Both the position numbers and the translations under genes were made by a program. This document shows, in pieces, positions 32,739-40,409 of a stretch of 48,493 nt of DNA. The notes beneath the pieces were generated by a model. The model was not told where the DNA came from and searched no databases. It saw only the letters and a list, made by a program, of their open reading frames with translations. This DNA is from Clostridiales bacterium (GTDB taxonomy: Bacteria; Bacillota; Clostridia; Saccharofermentanales; Saccharofermentanaceae): NCBI GenBank assembly GCA_017509205.1, contig JAFWQF010000111.1, forward strand, positions 1 through 48,493, in the 5' to 3' direction. The first letter of the stretch is position 1. Each line of letters starts with the position of its first letter.

Positions 32739-33737
32739 TTATTTGATTCCGTATAATCCGAGAATGAACTGCGCGGACTTCTTGGCAAACGTACCGAAAG
32801 ACTTCGGCCACTGGCCGTCGATCTTTCCGGTCTGTCCGTTGATTACTATCGTGTAAAGCCTGTTGTCGTAGAAGAAAGAATTGATCCAGACCGGTACGAC
32901 AAGATACTTGTATTTCAGGTTGTAGTACTCCGTGGCCATCTGGATGCCCATGAGGAATTTGGATTCAACCTGCCTTAACGCCTGGTTCTTCAGGTAAGAA
33001 TCCATCTCGCTGCCGATGCCGTTCCATGCTTCCGACAGACCGATGGAATAATGCTCGCAGGGGAATCCGGCCAGTGCGTCAGGCGTATAAGGCTTTGCCT
33101 CATTGGTCCTGTAATCCTTGATGACGTTCAAAAGCAGCTTATCCGTCGAAAGCTGCTTACTTGCACACACAGGGAAATCATCGACCTGATGCTGGAATCT
33201 TCCGCTCTTGAAAAGAACTCTGTTGTCCTCGTTATAGTGTCCCGTAAAGCGGTTGATCGTAAGAACGTCAAATGTAAAGAGCGGTACATATACACCATAG
33301 AACTTATTGAGCTGTGCGTCACGCGCAAGAAGCTCGGGAGCAAGGAACCTGTCCTTGATCCAGTCCTGGAAGATATACAGCGCGCGGTTTTCGGTGATGG
33401 CAAAAGGGATCACTCCGTTGGGTGCCATCATGTCCTTTTCGGGATCTGCTGCTTCCACGGTGGTCGAACCGCAGAAAGGGCAGAATCCTGACATCTGAAT
33501 CTTGTTCTGGATGGTTGCACCGCCGCACTGTTTGCAGTGAACGACCTTGGCTTCCATGCCCCAGTCGTGGCTCGCCTTGTTCTGCGCGGAAAGAAAATCC
33601 ATTTCCTCCACAGGGATCTTGGATACGAGCTCAGGTATTACTTCCTTATGTCCGCAGGACTGGCATGAAAGGCTGTTAAAGCCGGGATTGAATATCATTA
33701 CGCCGCCGCAAGACGGGCATTTTCTTGTCTGTTCCAT
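32739..33737 (-). CDS. Zinc-ribbon protein (paralogue of 24247-25425)
   Basis: This 332-residue protein has two zinc ribbons at the N-terminus (CPSCGG and CQSCGH; CKQCGGA and CPFCGS), then a strand-rich domain with VIPFAITENRAL, FYGVYVPLFTF and INGQTGKIDGQWP. These parts align with the zinc-ribbon protein of the TPM operon, but the Pro/Gln linker and C-terminal membrane span are absent, so it may be cytosolic or peripheral. GGAGGGTGAT precedes the ATG. A TATAAT on the minus strand at 33792-33787 is a candidate -10. Function unknown. Confidence 0.75.
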   Translation of the reverse strand: MEQTRKCPSCGGVMIFNPGFNSLSCQSCGHKEVIPELVSKIPVEEMDFLSAQNKASHDWGMEAKVVHCKQCGGATIQNKIQMSGFCPFCGSTTVEAADPEKDMMAPNGVIPFAITENRALYIFQDWIKDRFLAPELLARDAQLNKFYGVYVPLFTFDVLTINRFTGHYNEDNRVLFKSGRFQHQVDDFPVCASKQLSTDKLLLNVIKDYRTNEAKPYTPDALAGFPCEHYSIGLSEAWNGIGSEMDSYLKNQALRQVESKFLMGIQMATEYYNLKYKYLVVPVWINSFFYDNRLYTIVINGQTGKIDGQWPKSFGTFAKKSAQFILGLYGIK

Positions 33738-33818
33738 AAGATCACCCTCCTACATGCTTTCCGTAATCTGATCCCAACCGCATTTTATTATACAGTAGTA
33801 ATGCCTTGTTCAGACATT

Positions 33819-34733
33819 CTACTTAACGTCAAAACTGCCGAGATACCTGATCTCGAGTTTTGTGTTTTCCTTAACCTTCAAAAGTTCTTCGTAGCTGCAG
33901 TCTGCACACTCGATAAGATAATTGTATTCACCCAGCTTTGTTTTCGCGGGACGGGTATTGAGCGCCACCAGTTTCATTTTCTTATCCATTTGGCTAAGAA
34001 GCTTCGGCAGTTCTTCCGCATCTCCTGACGCAACAAACACAAGCCTTGCAGCCTTTACCGTCGCCGCTTCCTGCTTCGACAGGACATAGAATCTCGTCTT
34101 GTTGCTGTCATTGTTCTGGATGCCGGGGGCCAGGATCTCAAGGTTATAGACATCCGCACATGCAGCCGAAGCGATAGCCGCGCAAGCTTTATCGTTCTTC
34201 TCAGCGACCGTCCTGGCGCCTTCCGCCGTGCTCGAAACCTCGATCACTTCAGCATTGGGAAGGTTCTTGCCAAGCCACTCCTTACCCTGCGTGATGCCCT
34301 GGGCGTGAGAATATACGGTCTTGATCTCATCAAGTTTTGTGCCCGGAAGCGCAAGGAGATTCTGGCTAATCGGAAGCTCCACCTCGCCTACTATGGATAC
34401 ACCCTGAGTGGAGATAAGTGTATCAACGTAATCCGTGACAGCACCGCCTATAGTGTTCTCCTGCGGGATAACCGCATACTCACATTCACCTTTGTTCAAG
34501 GCCTCAACGGTGTCGTTTACCGTCTTGTACGGCTTAAACCCGTCCTTCTTCGAAAAGAAGACTCCGCAGGCTTCCTGCGTGTACGTTCCCTCAGGTCCCA
34601 GATAGGCAACCGTCGCCTTCTCATAGTCGATGCTGACAGGAACCTGCTTGTACTGCTTCCTGCCGCAGCCGGCAAATGAAAGCATCAATGCAATGATCAG
34701 TATTACGGATAGTGTTTTTTCTTTTCTCATCAT
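33819..34733 (-). CDS. Prephenate dehydratase-like protein with lipoprotein signal
   Basis: This 304-residue protein has a lipoprotein signal peptide (lipobox LSFAGC) followed by a complete prephenate dehydratase fold: AYLGPEGTYTQEA, VIPQENTIGGAV, the TRF motif in NKTRFYVLS and an ACT-like C-terminus (LNTRPAKTKLGEYNYLIE). Prephenate dehydratase (PheA) is normally a cytosolic step of phenylalanine synthesis and no other aromatic-pathway gene is near. The protein should be outside the cell. The fold is related to type 2 periplasmic binding proteins, so it may bind a ligand rather than catalyse. The start overlaps the stop of another lipoprotein gene (ATGA). Confidence 0.85.
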   Translation of the reverse strand: MMRKEKTLSVILIIALMLSFAGCGRKQYKQVPVSIDYEKATVAYLGPEGTYTQEACGVFFSKKDGFKPYKTVNDTVEALNKGECEYAVIPQENTIGGAVTDYVDTLISTQGVSIVGEVELPISQNLLALPGTKLDEIKTVYSHAQGITQGKEWLGKNLPNAEVIEVSSTAEGARTVAEKNDKACAAIASAACADVYNLEILAPGIQNNDSNKTRFYVLSKQEAATVKAARLVFVASGDAEELPKLLSQMDKKMKLVALNTRPAKTKLGEYNYLIECADCSYEELLKVKENTKLEIRYLGSFDVK

Positions 34734-35509
34734 TTGATCTCAAACTCACAGACTATTTCATGTTTTTCAATTCTGTACATACCCGGCGTAAGATCCCCGT
34801 AAGGCGAAAGATCGCATTTCATGTCTATATCCTTACCGCCCTCAACTTCATATGCGATATCGTGAAATGCTATGGGTTCTTTCGGAGGGATCGTATACCA
34901 CACTCCGTCAATCTTTTTTTGCAGAGTGAAATATTCAACGACAGTTCCCCCGACATGAGCGGTGTTTGTCATCTTAACCGTCGCGATCTTGTCCTGATAA
35001 CTTACAAAGGATATGGCAAGGCCTGCCCTTTCGTTCCTGCCTTCACTTTCCTTACGGTAAAAACGCACATCCTTCTGGCCAAGATACCAGGCGTTCGGCA
35101 TGCGAAGACCGCCGCGGTGATTGTCTGTTTCACCTGTGGTCTGGAAGGCCGGCACGAAATCATATTCTGCCTTGTAAACAGAGCCGTTCTTATCCAGCCA
35201 GTATCCGTTGCTGTATGTAAGAGAATAATCGTCAACCTCAATTCCGAAGCACGGGAACTTCAGCTCGGGGATCCCGTCGGAATCAACAGCATATGCTTTA
35301 AGTGCATTGATCCCTGATATGATCTTTTCTTTATCGTTCTTTTGGCTGATCCATTTGACCACGGTCTCATTGCCGTCAAAAAACAGCAGCGCCATATCGT
35401 TTCCGTCGGCAGGTGCATTCTCAAGGAGCTTGTGCGGCTGTTTCGGAGCGCAGCAGCATAAGAACAGCATCATAACTGTTAGGAGAAGAACAGATATCAG
35501 CTTTCTCAT
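34730..35509 (-). CDS. Lipoprotein with Ig-like C-terminal domain
   Basis: This 259-residue protein has a signal peptide with a Cys-rich lipobox region (FLCCCA), a middle domain with FDGNETVVKWIS and a C-terminal bacterial Ig-like domain (VKMTNTAHVGGTVVEYFTLQ, GMYRIEKHEI). I start at ATG 35509, as GGAGGTGA lies five bases upstream; the GTG at 35518 is inside that site. A TATAAT on the minus strand at 35537-35532 is a candidate -10. It is co-transcribed with the dehydratase-like lipoprotein; the Ig-like domain may bind a surface component. Confidence 0.7.
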   Translation of the reverse strand: MRKLISVLLLTVMMLFLCCCAPKQPHKLLENAPADGNDMALLFFDGNETVVKWISQKNDKEKIISGINALKAYAVDSDGIPELKFPCFGIEVDDYSLTYSNGYWLDKNGSVYKAEYDFVPAFQTTGETDNHRGGLRMPNAWYLGQKDVRFYRKESEGRNERAGLAISFVSYQDKIATVKMTNTAHVGGTVVEYFTLQKKIDGVWYTIPPKEPIAFHDIAYEVEGGKDIDMKCDLSPYGDLTPGMYRIEKHEIVCEFEIK

Positions 35510-35590
35510 GTCAGTCACCTCCGTTTCACCAATTATACATTTGCAAACATCCGATTACACCTTTATTATCAGGTCAGGAGGTGCTGCTTT

Positions 35591-36952
35591 GTGGGTCTGA
35601 TCAAGTGTCCTGACTGCGGAAACATGGTTTCAGAACGGGCCGAATCGTGCCCTTCATGCGGCTGCCCTGTCAGCTCCTTCAAACCTGATTTCAAAGTGCT
35701 CACCGCAGCCCTGCTCGGCTACCACCTTCTTAAGTGCATGGACCGCAAAGACCTGGTTCTTGCAGGCGACTGCGTTTTATCCGATCTGAAGGAAAGACTC
35801 AATACATCTTTTCCCGTTACTTTCATCGGCAGTGACAATCTTGATGAACAGGTCGCCAGGATCACCAACAAAGAATTCTCATTCCCTTATGTTTTCATAA
35901 CGGCTGATTTCAGATACATGCTCGATTACCTGAAGTTCCCGCTCGCAAAACAGGACGGCAGGATCTACCAGCGCTACTACGATGAGAATGTTCTTCCCTG
36001 CAATTACGGGCCGAAGATAGAGATCTTTTCGGACAGCGAACAGCAGATCAATGAAATAACTCAGAAGATTTCCGTGCTTTTCGGCGAGCTTAAAACATAC
36101 AGCATTCCTTTCAATGAAAATGATTGCCTGCAGTTTAATAACGGGATCGCTCAGATCGGTGAGACAAAGCTTCTCATAGACAGCATCGAGGCAAGACTTG
36201 CCCACAGGACCATCACGTTAAAACAGAGTCAGTGGGCATGTTCCAAAGACGCAACTGATGACATCAGATGTGATTCGATAAAGACATTAAGGCAGCTTCA
36301 GCTCGCCCAGTTCTGTCTGTATTTTGCAGCCATGAAGGATGAATGCAGCAGGCAGCTCGTGCTGTACGACTTCATTTTCAACAGTGCCGCAGCTGATGTT
36401 CCTTATCAGTCAAAAGAATACAAAACGCTTAAGAACCTGGTGCTCCAGGGCCAGTCTTTTGATGCGGCTCTGACAGAACAAGTCTTCCCTAACATCAGTC
36501 TTATTTATCACTCCCTGCCCAATGATCTGCTTAGCAGAACTCATGTGAATCTTGTCCGCGAAAGGGTTTACAAGATATTGGATCAGTATGAGACCACATG
36601 GAAGATCATCTGCGATTCATACGAGCTGCCCTGTGAACTCAATGTCCCTGACTGGGATTATTCAGGACTTTCAAACAACATGAGAAGCACAGACGGATTG
36701 GGATTCCTTATAGAATCACTCGTTGAGGATCACACCGCCAAGATCAGCGACCTGATCAGCGATTACGCGCAGCTCTTAGCTTACAGAGGCGAAGAAGGAA
36801 GAATGGAATCCGATCAGCGCTACGATGAATTTATGGAAATGCTTCACGAAAGAAGAGAACGAAGAAGAGACTTCACCAGAGGTGTCCTTAAAACGGCCGC
36901 AGGTGTCGCGCTCGGCAATAAGATCAGCGATAAGCTGAAGAATAAAGATTAA
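35591..36952 (+). CDS. Zinc-ribbon protein with uncharacterised C-terminal region
   Basis: This 453-residue soluble protein begins with a zinc ribbon (CPDCGN and CPSCGCP) and continues with a long, mostly helical region I do not recognise, ending in a basic segment (HERRERRRDFTRGVL). The GTG start has CAGGAGGTG seven bases upstream. Its stop overlaps the stop of the convergent esterase gene by four bases. The only plus-strand protein gene between 20549 and 44574. Function unknown. Confidence 0.6.
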   Translation: MGLIKCPDCGNMVSERAESCPSCGCPVSSFKPDFKVLTAALLGYHLLKCMDRKDLVLAGDCVLSDLKERLNTSFPVTFIGSDNLDEQVARITNKEFSFPYVFITADFRYMLDYLKFPLAKQDGRIYQRYYDENVLPCNYGPKIEIFSDSEQQINEITQKISVLFGELKTYSIPFNENDCLQFNNGIAQIGETKLLIDSIEARLAHRTITLKQSQWACSKDATDDIRCDSIKTLRQLQLAQFCLYFAAMKDECSRQLVLYDFIFNSAAADVPYQSKEYKTLKNLVLQGQSFDAALTEQVFPNISLIYHSLPNDLLSRTHVNLVRERVYKILDQYETTWKIICDSYELPCELNVPDWDYSGLSNNMRSTDGLGFLIESLVEDHTAKISDLISDYAQLLAYRGEEGRMESDQRYDEFMEMLHERRERRRDFTRGVLKTAAGVALGNKISDKLKNKD

Positions 36953-37611
36953 CCGCGCGCCCCCAAAAGAAATGCAATTCCCTTGGCAGTCCTCATCGCA
37001 GGATCGGTAAAATGCCCGCCCTGATTCATCTCGAAAAGCACTTCGGTTCTTAAAGACTTATAGAGTTCGGCAATGGCTTTGGTGTTGTCTTCCACGGTCG
37101 CCATGACTTTGTTCTTAGTTTTAGCCTCACGGTCACCCAGAGACATATAGATCTTGGACGGATATGAAGTGAATTCATTCTCAAATGCAAAGTCTTTGAA
37201 TCCCGGAAACCACAGTGAACCTGAGCAGCTTGCCGCACCGTTAAACATATCTGTCCTATAAAGTGACCAGAGCGCGAAAAGTCCCGCCATTGAATAACCT
37301 GCAATGTATGTTGCAGAAGGCTTTAATCCGTGTTCTTTCACAGTTCCAGTAATGATCTCTTCCGTCAGTCTTTTAAGATACAAGTCAGCTCCGCCTTCAA
37401 AACCGGGTTCTCCTTTAAACACGGCATCCGCCTTCCACGGAGCCAGGTCTTTATTCCATTCGGAACATGTAACGGCAAGCAGCGAATACGGCTGCACATC
37501 GAGAGCATCAAGTGCTTCTGTGACATGCTTCCACTCATCACCGAATGAGTTCATTACTATGAGAGGCGAAGACTCAGAACCCTTTTGAACAAACGTAATC
37601 GTGTCACTCAT
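36949..37611 (-). CDS. Alpha/beta-hydrolase esterase
   Basis: This 220-residue protein has the nucleophile elbow GYSMAGLFAL, a later acidic region (SLGDREAK) and the terminal catalytic His in NQGGHFTDPA. This is the layout of esterase D or enterochelin-esterase-like hydrolases without a signal peptide. Substrate unknown. The start overlaps the stop of the preceding gene (ATGA). Confidence 0.82.
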   Translation of the reverse strand: MSDTITFVQKGSESSPLIVMNSFGDEWKHVTEALDALDVQPYSLLAVTCSEWNKDLAPWKADAVFKGEPGFEGGADLYLKRLTEEIITGTVKEHGLKPSATYIAGYSMAGLFALWSLYRTDMFNGAASCSGSLWFPGFKDFAFENEFTSYPSKIYMSLGDREAKTKNKVMATVEDNTKAIAELYKSLRTEVLFEMNQGGHFTDPAMRTAKGIAFLLGARG

Positions 37612-38378
37612 AAGATCTTACTTAAGCTCTTCTCATCGCATTCGAAATGCCGGCTGATCTGCTTGGCGATCTTCGCAAAAGATTCTTCAGGAGACTCTTT
37701 ATATCTGCCTGTCACGAACTTATATCCCCACAGATATTCAGGAGGCGTCATGATGGCAACAGACCATCCGTATTCCTCGCCCTTCTTATTGAGCCTCGGC
37801 TTGAAATCCTTAACGATGAGATATGTCTGCATCTGAAGTTTGCTTAAGACACCTTCGAAATTCTTCTCTCCGCCTTTTCCGAATCCGGCCTTATCTTTCA
37901 TCTCGTGCGTATAGAGCGAAGAAGCGCATCCGGCCTTCTCAAGATCAGATATCTTAACTTCCCACATGTCCATGCCTTCAGGCATGAAAAGATCCATCAG
38001 GAGCTTCTCACGGTACCCCGCTTTCCCATCCTGATAGAGCGCATCGAAATCGTATCCGTCACGGCGGTAATTTGCAAAATACGGAAACCATTTCTTTGAT
38101 ATGAAGCCTGCTTTGTTCCCGTAGAATTTGCCGTATGCGACCTTACCGGTGCGCGCAAGAATGCCTCTCCATTCCCACGGATCAACTTCACTGTCACCGC
38201 ACCACCAGCATGAAGGAGATGTCATGTTCTCAACGGAAAACCCCTGAACGGAATTACTGAACAACGGCAGAAAACCCACGGACTCAATAACGTCCAGGAG
38301 TTCATCACTGCTGTGGATACAGCCTTCGTCGTCCCAGTCCAGGCCGTCCATGTACCATTCGCCGTTAATTACTTCCAT
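37608..38378 (-). CDS. Conserved hypothetical protein, possibly AlkZ-related
   Basis: This 256-residue soluble protein contains WEWRGILARTGKVAYGKFYG and YFANYRRDGYDFDALY, stretches I recall from clostridial proteins named AlkZ-related (a DNA glycosylase superfamily). The catalytic QDR motif of AlkZ-type glycosylases is not present in the sequence. I give this as a weak lead only. AGGTGC precedes the ATG, and the gene is coupled to the esterase by an ATGA overlap. Confidence 0.5.
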   Translation of the reverse strand: MEVINGEWYMDGLDWDDEGCIHSSDELLDVIESVGFLPLFSNSVQGFSVENMTSPSCWWCGDSEVDPWEWRGILARTGKVAYGKFYGNKAGFISKKWFPYFANYRRDGYDFDALYQDGKAGYREKLLMDLFMPEGMDMWEVKISDLEKAGCASSLYTHEMKDKAGFGKGGEKNFEGVLSKLQMQTYLIVKDFKPRLNKKGEEYGWSVAIMTPPEYLWGYKFVTGRYKESPEESFAKIAKQISRHFECDEKSLSKIL

Positions 38379-38395
38379 CGGTCAGCACCTGATCA

Positions 38396-38902
38396 TCAAA
38401 CATTCAATGCTCTCTCATATACGGACTTAGTCTGGTTATCAAAGAGCACCCAGTATATCTCGTCGAACGCATCCGGGTGTTCACTAACAAATGACTTAAC
38501 CGCATCGACTGCCACACGCGCTGCCTTATCGACAGGATATGCGAATGCGCCCGTTGAAATTGACGGGAATGCAATCGTTCTTATGCCTTTATCCACGGCG
38601 AGCTTCAATGAAGAAACATAGCACTGCGCAAGAGCCTTGTCTTCACCGTTATTTCCGCCGTGCCACCTCGGGCCGACGGTATGGATGACGTAGCTGCACG
38701 GAAGGTTATATGCTCCGGTTATCTTTGCTTCACCTATCCTGCATCCGCCAAGTGTCCTGCACTCTTCCTTGAGCTTCGGGCCTGCGGCATAATGGATCGC
38801 GCCGTCAACACCGCCGCCTCCGAGAAGGCTTTCGTTCGCGGCATTTACGATCGCTTCAACATTTGTGATCTTCGTTATATCTCCACGAATTGCGCTGATC
38901 AT
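38396..38902 (-). CDS. Macrodomain protein (ADP-ribose hydrolase family)
   Basis: This 168-residue protein is a single macrodomain of the YmdB/MacroD type. It has IVNAANESLLGGGGVDGAIH for ADP-ribose binding and ISTGAFAYPVDKAA for the phosphate loop. Such proteins remove the acetyl group from O-acetyl-ADP-ribose or ADP-ribose from proteins. I start at ATG 38902, with GTGAGGTG upstream; the GTG at 38914 falls within that site. Confidence 0.92.
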   Translation of the reverse strand: MISAIRGDITKITNVEAIVNAANESLLGGGGVDGAIHYAAGPKLKEECRTLGGCRIGEAKITGAYNLPCSYVIHTVGPRWHGGNNGEDKALAQCYVSSLKLAVDKGIRTIAFPSISTGAFAYPVDKAARVAVDAVKSFVSEHPDAFDEIYWVLFDNQTKSVYERALNV

Positions 38903-38934
38903 GACACACCTCACAAATATGCATATAAATTATT

Positions 38935-39420
38935 TTAGCATGCTTCAGAATCCTCGTTCTCAAGAAGGTGGAGTATTACATACAGCAGCTCCTTGCGCAT
39001 GGCAAGTCCTTCTGATTCAGGATTGATTACGATCCCCGAGATCTCCTCATCTTCAAAGGCAAGCTCGATGACAGTCTTTATCGGTACGTCTTCTACTGCG
39101 TTCGTATCTACAAGTCCGCCAAGCTCATCAATATCAGTAAAGAGCGGGAACCACTTCTCCCCGCCTACTTCGACCAGGCAGCTGTGTCTTTCCGGATCGT
39201 AGTCCTCAGGGAAAACATCTTCGAGTTCTGCGTCCGGCGGCACACCCCAGACAATGTCAGTTGAATTCATCATGGGAACGGGAACCGTCCCGCCGTCATG
39301 GATGCGGTCAACGATCTGCGCAATAAGCAGGAACATGTCTTCAGGCTCATCCGACTTCAGAAAATCCTGTGCGGCTTCCTTGATGTAGATCTCGTTCAGT
39401 TCTTCGTCATTGGTCTTCAT
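38935..39420 (-). CDS. SseB-like N-terminal-domain protein
   Basis: This 161-residue acidic protein shows the SseB pattern: a GGTVPVPMM strand near residue 43 and WFPLFTDIDELGG near residue 88. SseB-type domains occur in secretion-associated or serine-sensitivity proteins and are of unclear role. I start at ATG 39420 with AAAGGAGA ten bases upstream. The frame stays open upstream through an inverted repeat to 39510, which I treat as leader. Confidence 0.75.
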   Translation of the reverse strand: MKTNDEELNEIYIKEAAQDFLKSDEPEDMFLLIAQIVDRIHDGGTVPVPMMNSTDIVWGVPPDAELEDVFPEDYDPERHSCLVEVGGEKWFPLFTDIDELGGLVDTNAVEDVPIKTVIELAFEDEEISGIVINPESEGLAMRKELLYVILHLLENEDSEAC

Positions 39421-39450
39421 AACTGTCAGTCTCCTTTCCTGTGAGTGAAA

Positions 39451-39483
39451 ATTGATCCCGCCGGTCTGAACGACGGGATCAAT
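39451..39483 (-). promoter_or_regulatory. Inverted repeat in the leader of the SseB-like gene
   Basis: ATTGATCCCG and CGGGATCAAT form a perfect ten-base stem with a 13-base loop, about 30 bases before the SseB-like ATG at 39420. There is no T run on the minus strand, so it is not a terminator. It may be an operator or a leader hairpin. Confidence 0.5.
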
Positions 39484-39638
39484 AGGAGGTAAAACGGGTA
39501 ATTCCATCATTTAAGTCTAAGCACGTAACTTGGTCGGGTTTTATGTGCCGTACTCTTTATGGTGACTTCAGTATATCAGCTCCGAATAAGAGATATGGTC
39601 GATTAATAGGACAGTTTTGATGTCTCCTTTCGGTTCGA
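39484..39638. other. Non-coding spacer without recognised content
   Basis: I find no gene, terminator or strong promoter here. A minus-strand TATACT near 39565-39575 is a poor candidate promoter for the SseB-like gene, since no -35 element accompanies it. Confidence 0.4.
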
Positions 39639-39667
39639 TTGACTGGTCATTCACACGATGCTAAAAT
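39639..39667 (+). promoter_or_regulatory. Strong sigma-70-type promoter
   Basis: TTGACT at 39639-39644, a 17-base spacer and TAAAAT at 39662-39667 match the housekeeping consensus five of six at each element with ideal spacing. No plus-strand protein gene follows; a terminator lies about 95 bases downstream, so it probably drives a small RNA. Confidence 0.7.
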
Positions 39668-39673
39668 TACCTC

Positions 39674-39763
39674 AAGAAAGCACGGTCTGCAGAGACGGTT
39701 GCTTCTGAGTATTGGTTTTAAGAAAACCTCACCCTAGAATTCGTGGTCCTGGGTGAGGTTTTT
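39674..39763 (+). ncRNA. Candidate small RNA of about 90 nucleotides
   Basis: Predicted from a strong promoter and a strong terminator with no open frame between. Within it, GTCT-gcag-AGAC may form a small hairpin, and GGTTTT at 39714-39719 can pair with AAAACC at 39723-39728, which is also the base of the terminator stem. Two exclusive foldings are therefore possible. It matches no RNA family that I recognise. Confidence 0.5.
39723..39763. terminator. Strong intrinsic terminator, probably bidirectional
   Basis: AAAACCTCACCC at 39723-39734 and GGGTGAGGTTTT at 39751-39762 form a perfect 12-base stem with a 16-base loop. TTTTT follows on the plus strand and TTTTCTT on the minus strand, so it can end the small RNA and the membrane-protein operon that stops at 39876. 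Confidence 0.85.
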
Positions 39764-39875
39764 ACTTGCGCTTATATCTGGAGTCCAGATACGCAAATAC
39801 TTTTAGCAACAGCAGGCCGTACCAACATCATTATACGCCAAATCAGAACATTTGTTTGTAAATTATGCGGACAAT

Positions 39876-40409
39876 TTACTGGACGTAAACGATTGCCGTT
39901 TTCTTGAATGCGGATATCAGCATCAGAATGGCCGTATAGATGGCGCTGATGCAGTAGATGTATACCGGGATTATCACGTCATGCATGAATATGATGCACA
40001 GCAGCACGAGTATGATGTTTCCTACGCCCTGAGCCATATCGGTCTTCCAGCCGCGGTTATGGTCTTTCCTGTTGCCGACCGCACGCACTATATTCAGTCC
40101 TGCTCCAACAAGATGAGCACCTGCAATATAAAGGATCGTCATTACCTTGGCCTTGTCATAGACCGTTCCGGCGAAAATGCCCGCATCGAGCATTATGAGT
40201 CCTATCAGCAGGAACCATTTCCCGCCGACCATGTGCTGTGCGTGCGTCAGATAATAGATCAGATATTTAATGCCGTAGATGACGAGAGTAAATCCTACTC
40301 CTATCGCGATTATCTCGAGTGCATATTCAGGAGCCAGCATAAGGATAAGGGCACCCTGGATCGCAAAGAACGCACCAATGATGGTAAACACACGCTTAGT
40401 CTTTGTCAT
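39876..40409 (-). CDS. DUF308/HdeD-like membrane protein
   Basis: This 177-residue protein has six hydrophobic spans in pairs, the HdeD/DUF308 pattern. Role unknown, in other bacteria linked to acid stress. Its ATG overlaps the stop of the DUF6765-like gene (ATGA), and its stop is 113 bases before the bidirectional terminator. Confidence 0.75.
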   Translation of the reverse strand: MTKTKRVFTIIGAFFAIQGALILMLAPEYALEIIAIGVGFTLVIYGIKYLIYYLTHAQHMVGGKWFLLIGLIMLDAGIFAGTVYDKAKVMTILYIAGAHLVGAGLNIVRAVGNRKDHNRGWKTDMAQGVGNIILVLLCIIFMHDVIIPVYIYCISAIYTAILMLISAFKKTAIVYVQ

